Source of the DNA: Aphrocallistes beatrix | Lineage: Eukaryota; Porifera; Hexactinellida; Sceptrulophora; Aphrocallistidae | Direction: 5' to 3' | Assembly (NCBI GenBank): GCA_963281255.1 | Contig: OY725494.1 | Span: 3,795,934 to 3,859,933, forward strand | Length of the DNA: 64,000 bases | In this document: positions 47,401-58,856 of the stretch, in pieces | Layout of the letters: the number at the start of each line of letters is the position of its first letter | Numbering within the stretch: position 1 is the stretch's first letter | Translations under genes and position numbers: made by a program | Notes under the pieces: generated by a model | Databases searched by the model: none | Seen by the model: only the letters and a program-made list of their open reading frames with translations | What the model was told of the DNA's origin: nothing

Positions 47401-48739
47401 GTAGATATTGAGGAAGTGGATCAGTTCGAAGCTGCGTCGCAAGAGATTGAAGAGAGATTCTCCCACTTCCACTCTCTCCTCGAAACGCAGAAAGCTGTGC
47501 TTCTTGAGAGAGTGAAGAGGATGAGTGAACTCTACCAGAAACATCGGGACATGTGATCGGAGAACTGGAAATAATCAGAAAAGCAACTAAAGAAATGTTG
47601 AATGAGATTATGAATGCTGGAAACAAGGATGAAGTAACCAAATTATGGGATAAAAAGATTTCAGATCTGAAAATTTGTGTGAAATACAGTCAGGTTCGCT
47701 TATTATGAACCCGCTTAATATGAACATTCGTTTATTATGAACTAACTCTCTGGTCCCAATTCAACAGGTTCCATAGTATTTGTATTAGGTCGAGTTCGCT
47801 TAATATGAAGTCTCTCTATTATGAACATACTTTTTGGTCTCCAAGGTGTTCATAATAAGCGACCCTGACTGTACATTCATGTGAGGGAAACAGAAGCAGT
47901 GTCGTACAGAGAGAGGAGAGAACCTCTTGTCACGAAGGGGAAGATAGGGCTTGGTGATGGAGAGTTTATGAATCCTACAGGCGTATCTGTCAATAAAGCG
48001 ACAAATCAAATATTTGTAAATGAAATTTATAAAGGAGTTGTGTCCATATATTCAGCTGAAGGAGAGTTCATTAAAAGCTTCGGTGGAGAACAACTCAAAA
48101 ATCCTTGGGTATGCGTATTTGGAGAATTTGTGTTTGTTACTGATATAGGCAATAAATCTGTATTCAAGTTTGGTAAAACTGGTCAGGTGGTTTGTGAAGC
48201 GAACTATTTCTCTTTGTAAAGGAGCTGTTGAGTTTAATAATCCCACTGGTTTGTGTGTACTCAATGAACACGTGTATGTTTGTGATGAAGGGAGTAACTC
48301 GATTAAAGTATTGAATGGAGATTTAGAGTTCGTTAAGAGTTTCGGAGAAGAAATTCTAAAATCTCCACGAGATATCAAATACAAAGATGACAAGTTAATT
48401 GCTCTCACAAAGTGTGAAAATACGATTCATACATTCAATAAACAGCACATTTACCTCCGACCTATTCATCTCACTGGACAGAAGAATGATATCTCTCCCA
48501 ATCCATTCTTCACTAGAGATCTTGAAGGTAACTTCATTATCTGTGATCCAATCGGGAATTGTTTGAAATCATTCAGACGGGCATTTAGAGTCACTCGGAG
48601 ATGGATTCTTACTGCTACCTCTAGCAATAGATACAGACAACTACAAGCGTATCGCAACTTGTTCAAGAACAGATCACAACTGCATTCAAATGCTAAATCG
48701 TCCAAACAGTTTACTAATTTCTCTATTTTAGTTAGTTAA
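47401..48739 (+). pseudogene. TRIM-NHL-like pseudogene (coiled coil plus NHL repeats)
   Basis: A coiled coil (EEVDQFEAASQEIEERF, HFHSLLETQKAVLLERV) is followed, in shifted frame after about 47551, by IGELEIIRKATKEMLNEIM and then NHL-type blades: FMNPTGVSVNKATNQIFVNE, GVVSIYSAEGEFIKSFGG, FNNPTGLCVLNEHVYVCDEG and SIKVLNGDLEFVKSFGEE. This order is that of TRIM2/3/71-like proteins and their relatives. The RING and B-box regions are missing; an AT-rich array abuts the 5' side. At least two frameshifts (near 47551 and 48200) and a 185-bp MITE at 47687-47871 disrupt it. Removing the MITE and one TA would restore a continuous frame at that point, so the insertion hit coding sequence. The C-terminal blades are also lost. 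Confidence 0.85.
47687..47871. mobile_element. pogo/Tc1-mariner-like MITE, 185 bp
   Basis: Flanked by TA (47685-47686 and 47872-47873). The termini CAGTCAGGTTCGCTTATTAT and the reverse complement of ATAATAAGCGACCCTGACTG pair with one mismatch over about 20 bases. Internal subterminal repeats ATTATGAAC recur. The TA target and the CAGT start fit pogo-like elements. No coding capacity. Confidence 0.88.
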
Positions 48740-48978
48740 AGTACCTTTGCACTGTTGACGCATCCAATTGTGATTATAATTATCTTTCTCAAAATTTGGT
48801 GAGCTCTTTCAAATGTAATTGATTTGATTAAAAAATAGTTGCTAGTATAGTCGCATTGTGATTAATACGAATACTCTTAATAAGCATGCAAATGTTTTGT
48901 TGTGAGAGGCTCCTAAAACGACATTGTCTCACTACCTGACTAATCCCATGCAGTTATCTAGATAGAGTTGGCAGGATA

Positions 48979-49713
48979 ATGGCTGTAGGCAAGAAGCACT
49001 GCTCGCGGAACCCAGCGCTTACCTCGACAGTAGGGCGCTACTCCCGTACCGCCATGAAGCGGAGGAACGGAATCTTCCATCGCATGAAGGCTCACAAACC
49101 GCAGGAGAAGGTGAAAGAGAAGAAGAAGTTCTACGTCATCAAGAAACTGACAACTCAGGGGGAACCTCAGAAGCGGAAAGTATTCCTGAACAAGTCGCGA
49201 CGCTGGTACCCCACACAGGACGACCGTCAGAAGAAGCGCACTACTCGCAGACAGAACCCCACCCATCTGAGGGGCTCCATCACCCGAGGGACCGTCCTCA
49301 TCCTGCTGGCAGGGAAGCACAAGGGGAAGCGCGCGGTGTTCCTGAAGCAGCTGGAGAGCGGTCTCCTCCTGGTGACAGGACCCTACGCCCTGAATGGGGT
49401 CGCTCTCAGACGCGTGGACCAGTCTTACGTCATCGCCACGCAGACCAAGTTCAAGATAGAGGAGTTTGCTCTCCCGAAAGAGGTGAACGACGCCTACTTC
49501 CGGAGGAAGAAGGCTAAGCCGAAGAAGGGAAAGGAGTCTCTGTTTGCTGGAGAAGAGAAGAAGTCCGAGATCACCCCCGAGATGAAGGAGATTCAGAAGA
49601 AGGTGGACGCGCCTATACTCAAGTCGATTCACGCGCAGGAGTACTTGGAAGGGTACTTGAAGACCAAGTTCTCCCTCCATAAGGGGCAGTACCCCCACCA
49701 GATGAAGTTCTAG
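48979..49713 (+). CDS. RPL6: 60S ribosomal protein L6 (eL6)
   Basis: A single exon of 244 residues, the usual length for invertebrate eL6. It is a basic component of the cytosolic large subunit. Family motifs: HCSRNPALTSTVGRYSRTAM, RRWYPTQDD, LRGSITRGTVLILLAGKHKG, KRAVFLKQLESGLLLVTGPY and the C-terminal HAQEYLEGYLKTKFSLHKGQ with YPHQMKF. The KOW-type Gly-rich turn of the SH3-like barrel is intact. The coding region is markedly GC-richer than its flanks, as expected of a highly expressed gene. The ATG is the first in frame after a stop upstream. It lies about 240 bp past the pseudogene and 230 bp before the mitochondrial ribosomal gene on the same strand. Confidence 0.97.
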   Translation: MAVGKKHCSRNPALTSTVGRYSRTAMKRRNGIFHRMKAHKPQEKVKEKKKFYVIKKLTTQGEPQKRKVFLNKSRRWYPTQDDRQKKRTTRRQNPTHLRGSITRGTVLILLAGKHKGKRAVFLKQLESGLLLVTGPYALNGVALRRVDQSYVIATQTKFKIEEFALPKEVNDAYFRRKKAKPKKGKESLFAGEEKKSEITPEMKEIQKKVDAPILKSIHAQEYLEGYLKTKFSLHKGQYPHQMKF

Positions 49714-49940
49714 TTCGAGAGAATTCCTGCTTAGTGTCATGTAATGTTAGGTGTCATAGTGAGTAGCAATTGGTAATAACTGATATACGTAGTTGTTTGA
49801 ATTTCTATTCTTTTAATCGGTTAGTCGGTTGGGGTTTGGACATTGGCAGTTATTAGAGTTTGAAGGTTTATTTTTAATACATATTCTAAATATTAATCTC
49901 ATCTAATTAAATAGCGCTTGGAATTACTATTTATAGTTTG

Positions 49941-50790
49941 ATGATTCGTTGCCACTGGAGACAGTTAGTTCCTCTCTTTTCTCGGTTTTCCCTCCACAAC
50001 GCTACCGAGTGCAGACATTTCTCTGTTAATGATGGCAATGCACCAACCCACCAATGCAATCCTAAGCAGTACCTCGACATTAACCTTCTCTACGAGCAAA
50101 TAAGGAACAAACCATCGAGGGATTACAAGGATGGAGGAATTGCATCCTACCGAGTTAGTTGCACTAGTTCGTAGGAACGTAGGCTATTCAATACTGAGTT
50201 TATATTCTCTTCTTTAGCGGAGTCCAGGGCTTACCCACTGGGCTGACTCATTCTCCTCGAATTCCTACCTCTACGACCCCCTCTCTCAGAAGTTCATCAA
50301 TAAGATGATGAAAGGGGGCAACAAGTCTAAATCGCAGCGTCTCTTTTCGCAAGCGATGGAGCATATCCGCACGAAACTAATCAAGGCCGCACACATATCA
50401 CATCCAAACTCTCTCTCCCCCCCTGACCAGATCGACCCTATCAAGTACTTCCACAGAGCTCTAACCAACGTCCTGCCACTGATGGAGATAACGCGAGTCG
50501 GAAGCATGCAGCAGTTCTCTGTGCCTGTTAAGATGCGGGACAGCCGCCGTATCTACAAAGGGATGAGTTGGCTGCTCAGCCACGCGAAGGAGATTGCGGT
50601 CCCGGGCGAGAAGATGGACGCCAAGCTTACCAAGGCGTTCGAGCTAGCTTACAACAAGGAGGGCACCGCGTACCAGACCAAGATACAGCTGAATAAGCAG
50701 TGTGTGGCTAACAGGAGCCACGCCTCCTTCAGATTCGCTGTCAGGAGGAAGACCACCCTCTCCGGTGGGAGGAGGAGAAAGAAGAGATAG
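49941..50790 (+). CDS. MRPS7: Mitochondrial ribosomal protein S7 (uS7m)
   Basis: Exons 49941-50153 and 50218-50790 (64-bp intron, GTTAGT donor, TTTAG acceptor, phase 0) encode 261 residues; human MRPS7 has 242. The basic N-terminus MIRCHWRQLVPLFSRFSLHN suits mitochondrial import. The S7 fold is clear: FINKMMKGGNKSKSQRLFSQ, ALTNVLPLMEITRVGSMQQF, SVPVKMRDSRRIYKGMSWLL and a Lys/Arg-rich C-terminus. The protein binds the head of the small mitoribosomal subunit rRNA. I took the ATG at 49941; the frame has no earlier ATG nearby. TRAPPC9 begins 185 bases downstream on the same strand. Confidence 0.94.
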
Positions 50791-50847
50791 AGTATATGTC
50801 ATACCGATACATCATTTCGAGTTTTAAATGCGATTTCTAATGATAGG

Positions 50848-50853
50848 AATAAA
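50848..50853 (+). terminator. Polyadenylation signal of MRPS7
   Basis: AATAAA 58 bases past the MRPS7 stop codon. Confidence 0.7.
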
Positions 50854-50975
50854 CAACTAGACTATAGTAAATTATGTTTAAGAATAAGTATGGAATGTTC
50901 ACGATAATATCCATCCAATTTCGTGTATGCAGCTTAGAATCTACACTCACGATTCCCTTCAGTTAGCATTGGCAG

Positions 50976-53900
50976 ATGTCGGGCTCTCTACTGAACGTGA
51001 GGTCCCACATCCAGGACCTGGGACACCTCCAGGTGTTCGTCTACCCGGTGTCTGACATCTCCGGGGAGCTCTACCACCGGATATACAACTTCCTGAGGGA
51101 CAACTCCTCCCTCCTTGTCATGCCCCACAAAGGTCTCACGTCGAACCCAGGCCTACTGGGACCTGTCAGAGCTCTGTACAACTTCCAGAGACATCTGGCG
51201 CCCTGGTCCTACTCCGTCAAGTATAACAAGTTTATGGCGCACAAGCAGCTGTCAGGACTGGTCGGAGTTGCCCAGTGCTCTGAGCTATCTCAGGTGAGGG
51301 ACGGCTATTACAAGATTATAAGATTATAGATAGCTAATGATGATTGAAGTTCTGCTGTATAAATAGAAGATACATGTGAGATATGTTTAGGTTCAATCTA
51401 TTCATGAGACAGTCTACTCGATCTCTAACTGCTACAAAGGAGCGATCTGTCACTCCGTCTGTCTCGTGTTCTGCTCTACTGAGGAACTCTACTCTCCTAC
51501 AGAGCCCCCTGACACCTCTTCCCCTCTCAGACTTAGCCTGGAGGAAGCATTCTCCCGCCTGAATGCGGCTGGCATCGAGTACATCCTGATCAGCATATCT
51601 GATATGGCGCGCGATGACTCTTTCGATGATCACATTAATTACCACAAATTAGAAGAGGTGCCTTATTTCTATTGAAACTTTATTCGTGTTAAAATCGAAT
51701 AAAACCTGCTTAATCTAACACTCTCTTTGAGGTTCGATTAACATGCTCTACTCTATGTGTATCCTCTAAGTGTAATTTCGAATAACTTAATTGGATGGAA
51801 ATATTCAACTACAAATCTGGTTCTATATTATGATGACCAAAATAGTAGTACTTTGATTAAACGAACGAAAATAAGATTTTATAAAACAAGCAAGGGTCCT
51901 CTCATCTATCATTCGTATTTTATATAAAAAATCGTATAATTTTTGTGATACAGTTAGGTTATATTATTTTCTTTTTCATTTCCTTTGCTAATTTGGTACT
52001 TTAAGAAACTTTTCATGTTCATATTAAGAGCGGGTTCATAAATCGTACACTCACTATTTCTGCAATATATTCGGACTAATAAACAAAAATCCTAGCGGTT
52101 TAATGCATAAAATATTCTATTTTGGAGAGTTTGTTCTAATTTCATTTTACTAAAAATTCAGTTCAAAGTAATTGATAATACTTCTCTGTTAGGTGTTAGC
52201 CTGCTTCACTTTGTCTCTGAACTCTTCTCTCCAGTCTCGAAGACAAGCTCAGATTAATCTTTTGAAAACTGAGAATTTTGATGCAATAAACAAACTCAAA
52301 AGTCCGTTTGAAGATGCAGATACAGAAATTAAAGATAGAAAGTAAGTATTCGCGAAAAGAAGCGCATCTATGTATATTTCTATATTATAATCATGATTAG
52401 TTAGAAATAAAATTCGAAGAATGGAACTTTTGTACATTTGAAAGGATAGAGATATATCAAGTGTTTTTGCAATCTATGAAGAACAATCTCTCATAACAGC
52501 TTTCGAGGGATTATGAGTATTCATGAAGAGTTCTATAAAATGGATGATTGAGATATTCTGTATCCACAGCTGATTCAATTCAGTGTGATACTCTGTTTGT
52601 AGACAGCTGATTCAATTCAGTGTGATACTCTGTTTGTAGACTGCTAATGAAGCGGTACAGAGCGCGCGTATTTAAACACATCGCAGACCTCACTCTCCAG
52701 TGCGGACTTCTGGGCGAGGCTCTGCGCTACTACATGACAGCGGCAGAGCAGCTGAGAGTGACGCAGGACTGGATCTGGCTAGGAGCGGCCTGTGAGGGAC
52801 TCGCCGCCACTGCTTACATAATGGAGATCAGGGACGTTATCAAGACGGTGACACTGGTACCTCCCCCGACCTATGAGGCAGCCATTCCACTCTCCGCCAG
52901 TTCCTACAACCTCAAAGACAGCACGGAGTTGCTCTCTGCCGACGATTTGGATGATAGAGGGGTTTCTGAAGAAATGTCGGACTCAAATTCGCTTGGTGAA
53001 AAGGGGTATTTTGGAATCGATGCGATTAACAGCGCCCTAATGCCGGACCTGTCTAAACCCGTCGAGTTAAAGAGGGATTATATTGGTTCAAAGTTCACTG
53101 AATGCGTCACTTATTATCACAAGGTAAAATTTGTTGTTTATTTGTCCGAATTTATTGCTGTACAGTCGTACACAGCCGTAAACACGTTTAAACAGTTTTT
53201 GCACACAACTGTTAATTTGGTATATCATTAGGCTGGTCTCTCTGGGAGCATTCCACAGATGGAAGCTCTTTTAAAGTTAGCAAGGTACCTTTTAGAGCAG
53301 AATGTGAGTTGTTTCTTAAGACTATTATAAGTATCTATGCGAAATTGTTATATTATATTTTTCTAGAGAAAACTCGATGCGCACGTTCAGCTAAGACGTA
53401 TAATGGAGCTGCGGTGTAGTCTAGATGGAGTCCTCAAGGTAGCTATTAATGAATTCATAGAGTTCTTACTAACTTACTCGTGTTATGGCGTATATTGAAT
53501 GTAGATGGAGTTGTTGTCTGGAATAGCAGAGATATACAGAGAAATGGGTTTCTACAGGCTAGCTGGGGTATACTATAAATGGGCGGTTACTTGCTGTGGG
53601 AAGGAGACTGCGCTGGAGTACGCTGACAAGGTGTGCACAGCTGTCACATTGCTTAGCATTGATTGTTGAGTACATATTTATGCTTTATAGGCTTACAGGA
53701 TGTTGGAACTAGCTCTGCCTGGATACAATTTTGAGATGAAGAATGGCTATATCCAGGATCGTAAGTTTAAAAGCTACTTTTAGTAGTAACTAGTGAGCTG
53801 TATTAGGATTATGAGCGATGTGTTACGTTCTTCCGTCCGTGCAATCCTAAGAAGTCGAACTGTTTGATTCTTAACAAATTTCCCCTCATAGATATAGGTG

Positions 53901-55933
53901 TGTGATGTTATTGTTTTTGCGGAATTAACGGTCCTGTTTATGTATTATGACATGCCCATATTTTGACACCTTTAATTAATACTAAACTGATTTAAATTTT
54001 AAAGCTATAATTGAACTGCATATCAGCGACCAAAATATGGAATATGAATATTTTTGGTATTAAATTTCGCGATACATTAACTTTACATATTTTTACACCT
54101 GCTAATGGATAATGTTCTTCCGCATCGAAGTATAATAAATAGGAATCAGCAAAATTATACCTTTTAATTGCTTCACTAGCTTGCAAAGATAAAGGTTGGC
54201 CTCTATTACAGTCTCAGCTACTCTACCTCATGTTCAACATCTCGAGGAGAAACAGGAAAGAATCTCTGACTATTCGGTTAGTTTTTGCGTTTGTACTGAC
54301 ATATCTGTGCTTTTTATTAATCGAAATTTCTTGTAGACACTTGCATTCACTACTGAATGCGTACAGTCCCTACATGGTCAGTGAACAGGTCAGGAACCTG
54401 TACAACAGATATAAGAAGAGAAAGGATCTTATCAAGCAGGAGAATAGGGAGTCACCTTACAAATACCAGCTGTCTGCCATTCCCGGAGTAAGGTAGGAAA
54501 TTTCAATTTCATAATATACAAGTGCGCTTTGAGTACGCAGAGTAGCCATGCGGGCGCCTGGGAATATCAATGTATTCAGAAGTCCCTATGGGTGCCAAAT
54601 ATTGATTACTTTCACTCGTCTATTTAACAGTTTGCTTACTTTATTAATCTATCTTAAATTAAAAAATCAATATAATCGAAAATACGATATTTGGAATCTA
54701 CGCCCCTAGAAACCGCAGATCAACATTTGAACGCTAGTCTCTAACATATTTTTAAGATTTGTTTACTTGATGTCTGCCCAACTCTTGATTGAGTTGGGCA
54801 TACCTAACTCTTGTTTCGAATATATACCCCTAATACCTTAGATGAGCTTTTGAAAGCTAATAGCCTAGCCCCTACCCTAATTTTGGAACATGTTTACTTT
54901 ATGTGTCTATAGTGAGCAAGAATAAACAAAATGCTTACCTTAAATAGCTTCGAAATTTTTGGAATCCACACCCCGAAAAAAACCATGTTAACCGTTGGAA
55001 GCTAGTCTCTAGGCTATTTTTGAGATTTGTTTACTTTATGTATCTTTTGTGAACAAAAGTAGACAATAATTTATCATATAGCTTCGAAAATATGATATTC
55101 GAAATCTATACCTCGAAAAAACCCATGCTGTTGAGTCGAGTAACGTTAACAACAATCGAGGTACTATGTGTTATAATCAATCAATTTGATCCTAAAATAA
55201 CTTTTAACAATCAAATAATAGACTCAAAACAACTGTATTCAATCATTTAAGTGAAATAAAATCGTGTGAATCGCATTATAAAAGCCTGATAATTGATTGG
55301 TTCTCGCTTGAACCAATGATTTTCAATCACAAATAGTCCCTTGATTATCTCATTATTATTTACCTGTGTGCCAAATTTCACATTTCTGGCACCTCCCAGT
55401 TCCTCAATCAACTTGCACAAAAAAACCATTGAGTTTCAATCTATAAGATATACGTAGCTCTCGGACACTCTGATGATATGCTTCTCCGTTCTCTCTAGCT
55501 TCTTCCGACCCAGCCCTTTGCTTCCACATCTCCTTCCCAAGAAAGTTGAAGATAACATATCTAATCACAAAGGTTTGCTCCTACTTCTATAATTACGTGC
55601 TTACGTATATTATTGAGTATCCATACACTGATTCTTCTTTTGCTTATCTTAGTATTTTGGATCCAGAATCACAGTTGTCCCACTACTGTGATTGTTTCCA
55701 ACTGCCTACCTATTGAACTGAACATTCCTAATATGGTAATGACCTACTCACACAATTTTCAAAATTTAATTATACGCGTACGTATTTATCAGATGATTTC
55801 TTTCAGAAACTGATTACTTCTGGTCCAGATTGTGAATTGCCCATAACTGGAGTATACCTACCACCTTTTTGTGATTCTCATTCTTTTGATTTGCCATGTA
55901 AACCATTACAGGAGGGAAAACTCAAAATACTAG
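50976..55933 (+). CDS. TRAPPC9: TRAPPC9/TRS120 (NIBP), C-terminal part not found
   Basis: Thirteen in-phase exons: 50976-51293, 51391-51657, 52193-52341, 52640-53123, 53232-53303, 53367-53438, 53505-53630, 53691-53760, 54195-54276, 54337-54492, 55499-55572, 55653-55735 and 55807-55933. They give 693 residues, equal to roughly the first 60% of human TRAPPC9 (1,148). Recognisable parts: LQVFVYPVSDISGELYHRIY near the start, the TPR-like helical region RVFKHIADLTLQCGLLGEAL with DWIWLGAACEGLAA, and VFWIQNHSCPTTVIVSNCLP, matching human [26 protein letters not shown]9 is a TRAPPII subunit in Golgi traffic and RAB11/RAB1 activation. The last exon ends in phase 1 with donor GTTTGTT; read-through would instead stop at 56040. 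The expected remaining 430 residues were not seen before the zinc-finger genes. Confidence 0.9.
51658..52192 (+). other. TRAPPC9 intron with degraded repeat fragments
   Basis: 535 bp. 52014-52044 resembles the reverse complement of the pogo-like MITE interior (AATATGAAC / GCGGGTTCATAA), and 52066-52115 matches the tail of the GC-head repeat (CCTAGCGGTTTAATGCATAA). Confidence 0.6.
52566..52639. repeat. 37-bp tandem duplication carrying the splice acceptor
   Basis: Two perfect copies, 52566-52602 and 52603-52639, each ending CTCTGTTTGTAG. Exon 4 of TRAPPC9 follows the second copy in phase; the first copy offers a second, identical 3' splice site. Confidence 0.95.
53761..54194 (+). other. TRAPPC9 intron 8
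   Basis: 434 bp of AT-rich DNA; nothing recognised in it. Confidence 0.6.
54515..55449 (+). repeat. GC-head interspersed repeat in TRAPPC9 intron 10
   Basis: A degenerate head (CAAGTGCGCTTTGAGTACGC, GCGGGCGCCTGGG), repeated TTTGTTTACTTTATGTATC blocks, the AATCGTGTGAATCGCATTAT block and an AATCTATAAGAT tail. It fills most of the intron 54493-55498; the next exon acceptor lies about 50 bp beyond it. Confidence 0.82.
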
Positions 55934-56189
55934 GTTTGTTTTGTACATATCTTATAATTTTTTTGCGCCATTCTATTTTTATTTATCTGAACACATTTGA
56001 CAAATTGAAACATTTCATAATATCACTGTCTGCTATATGAAAATGAATATACAACAATATGTAGTATGTATATATAGCAAAATGTATATTGTACTTAGAT
56101 TATATTAATATTAAACCATAATATTGAGACTACTATGGCGATGTGACTAAGAATTCTCATTTGAACATTGATTCTATGCTTGACTCATA

Positions 56190-57896
56190 ATGGCCACTAA
56201 ATACACTTCTTCGCTTCCTCAGAGATGTAATCTTTGCAACGCCATTGTGAACGCCTCTTTTCTTACGCGTCATAGGAATGAGAGATGTTTTGCTCGACCT
56301 AAGCCCGGTCAGAGGCTAGCCCCCGGTACCTGTCCTCACTGTCTCCAAACGCTTTCTGTCACTAAGATGGAGACGCACCTTCTACACGAATGTCCTCGCC
56401 TTACCATTCCTTGTCCGTTCTGTACATATCGATTCAGCGATATCCTCAAGCATCTGTGGAAGAAGCATCGTGATAAAAGGGATTCCGAACATTTCAAACG
56501 GCTCAAAAATCCACCCGATCCTTACCAGACCGTGTTTGTGGAGACTCGAGCTCCCAGGTATTCCGAGCTCGCCCCGGACATTCCAGACCGCAGGGAGAGC
56601 TGTCCCGTCTGTCACGCACACATGGTTGAGAATAAACTCAAGAAACACGTCGCGATTCACTGTAAAGTAAAGTGTCCTTGCTGTAAAGGCAAGTTTAAAA
56701 ATGACAGGTTTCAAACTCACCTTATCAACAACTGTCTGCCTAAGTTAGCTGGTCCGAGCAATTCTGTGCCCTGCATCTTTTGTTCCAAGCGCGGTCCTGT
56801 CCACTTTATGTCCCAGCACCTCAGTGAGAACCACTTGACCCTGCAATGCCCCGTCTGCTCCAACTCAATGAGTGTGAATCGTGTGTTAGAGCATCTGCGT
56901 AACTGTTCAACGAAGAACTCTCCGGCCTCCCACATGGAAACACCCCTACTTCCTGGCGTGTTCCAGAAGTTTAGAGAACTGGGAGAGAACGATGAAGTGT
57001 ACTCAGGGTCTGATCTGTCTCTTTCATCGGATGACAGCTCTGATGAGGAGCCTATCAGCTACAGACCACGGAAACATAACCGTTCTGACCGCTCCTCTAA
57101 ATCTAAGCGGTTGAATTCCCCCTTTATCGACCTGACTGATCCTAGCTACATCCTCCTGCCTGCCAGTCCTGGCAAGAAGGGGAAGAAAGGAACGAGAAGC
57201 GGTGCAACAGAGGACAATCCAGTTCCATCTGTCAGCTGGAACTGCAAGATCAGCTGTCCCATCTGTAACACTGACTGCCCCCTTCGAATGGTCGGACGCC
57301 ATATCATAGAGACACACATCAGCCACTGCTGTCCCATGTGCAACGAGAGCATTGGACACAGCTCATTCAGAGTGCACTTAGAGAAGTGTCTGGGGGGAAA
57401 TGGTGCTAAGGGGGAGAAAGGACGTTCGCACTTCCCTTGTCCATACTGTTCTAAATCCAAACCGAGCGTCAAACAGATGGCCACTCATATTAGTCGCATT
57501 CACCGTGAGCTGGACTGTCCTTTCTGTCAGGAGTCGTATGCTGCGCGTAGCTATACCAAACACGTGAATAATTGCGCGCGTATGAGTGTAATGAGCGCTC
57601 AGCTGTTCCAGGAGAATCCCTCTCTCGACCCCGATCCGCGACTTCTACAGTTCGGTTCTTCTGAAGAGTTGACTGACTCTGATACGGAATCTGATGGTTA
57701 CGAATCTCTACCCCGGAATGAAGCTCATGGAGTGGAGAAGGGATTATTCGAAGGAGAGGCGGTCATTAGTTGTATTTTCTGTCATTTCCAGTGTATAGAG
57801 ATACCGTTGGGAGATCACATTGCTGAGTGTGCTAAGCTACCACCAGGAATGCAGCTCGTGTCTATCCCCAATCTCATGGGCCTCAGAATTAATTGA
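56190..57896 (+). CDS. Multi-zinc-finger protein 1 (atypical C2H2/C2HC)
   Basis: A single exon of 568 residues. About 14 short fingers of the form CxxC-(11-13)-H-(3-4)-H/C are spread over two blocks (residues about 12-255 and 352-470) plus one near the C-terminus, e.g. CNLCNAIVNASFLTRHRNERC, CPHCLQTLSVTKMETHLLHEC and CPVCSNSMSVNRVLEHLRNC. A Ser/Asp-rich, basic-flanked segment (SDLSLSSDDSSDEEP, KHNRSDRSSKSKRLNSP) sits between the blocks. The classical TGEKP linkers are lacking and many fingers come in CPxC pairs, more like protein- or RNA-binding relatives than DNA-reading KRAB-type arrays. The function is unknown. It is the first of three related intronless genes on the same strand. Confidence 0.85.
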   Translation: MATKYTSSLPQRCNLCNAIVNASFLTRHRNERCFARPKPGQRLAPGTCPHCLQTLSVTKMETHLLHECPRLTIPCPFCTYRFSDILKHLWKKHRDKRDSEHFKRLKNPPDPYQTVFVETRAPRYSELAPDIPDRRESCPVCHAHMVENKLKKHVAIHCKVKCPCCKGKFKNDRFQTHLINNCLPKLAGPSNSVPCIFCSKRGPVHFMSQHLSENHLTLQCPVCSNSMSVNRVLEHLRNCSTKNSPASHMETPLLPGVFQKFRELGENDEVYSGSDLSLSSDDSSDEEPISYRPRKHNRSDRSSKSKRLNSPFIDLTDPSYILLPASPGKKGKKGTRSGATEDNPVPSVSWNCKISCPICNTDCPLRMVGRHIIETHISHCCPMCNESIGHSSFRVHLEKCLGGNGAKGEKGRSHFPCPYCSKSKPSVKQMATHISRIHRELDCPFCQESYAARSYTKHVNNCARMSVMSAQLFQENPSLDPDPRLLQFGSSEELTDSDTESDGYESLPRNEAHGVEKGLFEGEAVISCIFCHFQCIEIPLGDHIAECAKLPPGMQLVSIPNLMGLRIN

Positions 57897-58856
57897 ATTG
57901 CCGTCTACAGGAGTAGAAGTTAATATAGTTATGTAATCTTGAATCTTATTGGGGAATGTGGGCAAAAATTAGATGAAATTTCGAGATATCTCATGGTAGC
58001 AATTTCGAGTTCTTTGTTGATAATGCACTCCTTCCGAATCCCTCATCGCCTCAATTAACCTTATCCCAGTTTAGAGTGTGATGCCACTGCAATTAAGTAT
58101 CATACTATGATCCTAGGACAGCCATGGTATTGTACTTCAATATTTATGGCAGCATCTGCCTAATCGAGAGAGAATTAGGCAAAGTTTCGAATTAATGGAT
58201 TACGTACTATGTATTTTCTATTTTTAAATGTTAAGATGGATCTACTTGCAATTCTACAAATATTGGGTGTGCGTATGTAATTAAATTCCGCAATTAAATG
58301 ACAACCACGACTAAACCTGGTTTGGCCGTGGTTTATTTCCTAGATCGAGGAACAGAGGATTCCCTAAGGAAATAAAATGCACTGAGTTTTGACTATCCAG
58401 TGGTTCTTAAACCTTTTCTTACTGGGTACCTCGAATGCGAAATTTATCATATTCTTTACATTGTTAACGTTTAGGTTATTAACATTGAGTTTATCTAATT
58501 ATACATGTTAATGTTTAGCAATACAAATAAAGTAAACAATTTCTTAATGGAAAGGATACGCATGCAATCAATACTCAATTCGGGAAACCGTTTTGGATAG
58601 AGCAAGACGGAAGTATCTGTTAAAAGTTACTATAAAAAGTATAGTCAACAAATTAAAAAGCACTCACACTCAGAATAAATACATACGTACAATGCTACAT
58701 TACAACTGTCCTAACATAACTATTCTACCATTCTTTCCTATTATATACTCAGTACTTTTTAACATTTATCCTTGGCCATAAGTTAACGAGATTATAGAAT
58801 TACATTGTGGTAGGATCCTTTGAATGCAGAATTTATTTTGATACATTTACTTTATC
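57897..58856. other. Intergenic between zinc-finger genes 1 and 2
   Basis: AT-rich, no gene seen. A 10-bp stem (TTTATTTCCT at 58332, AGGAAATAAA at 58367) overlaps an AATAAA at 58371. CAGTGGTTCTTAAACC at 58398 resembles one hAT terminus but no partner end was found. Confidence 0.5.

Noticed and set aside
58398-58430. hAT terminus CAGTGGTTCTTAAACC
   Set aside because: No matching right end or 8-bp duplication within reach; it may be a fragment or chance.
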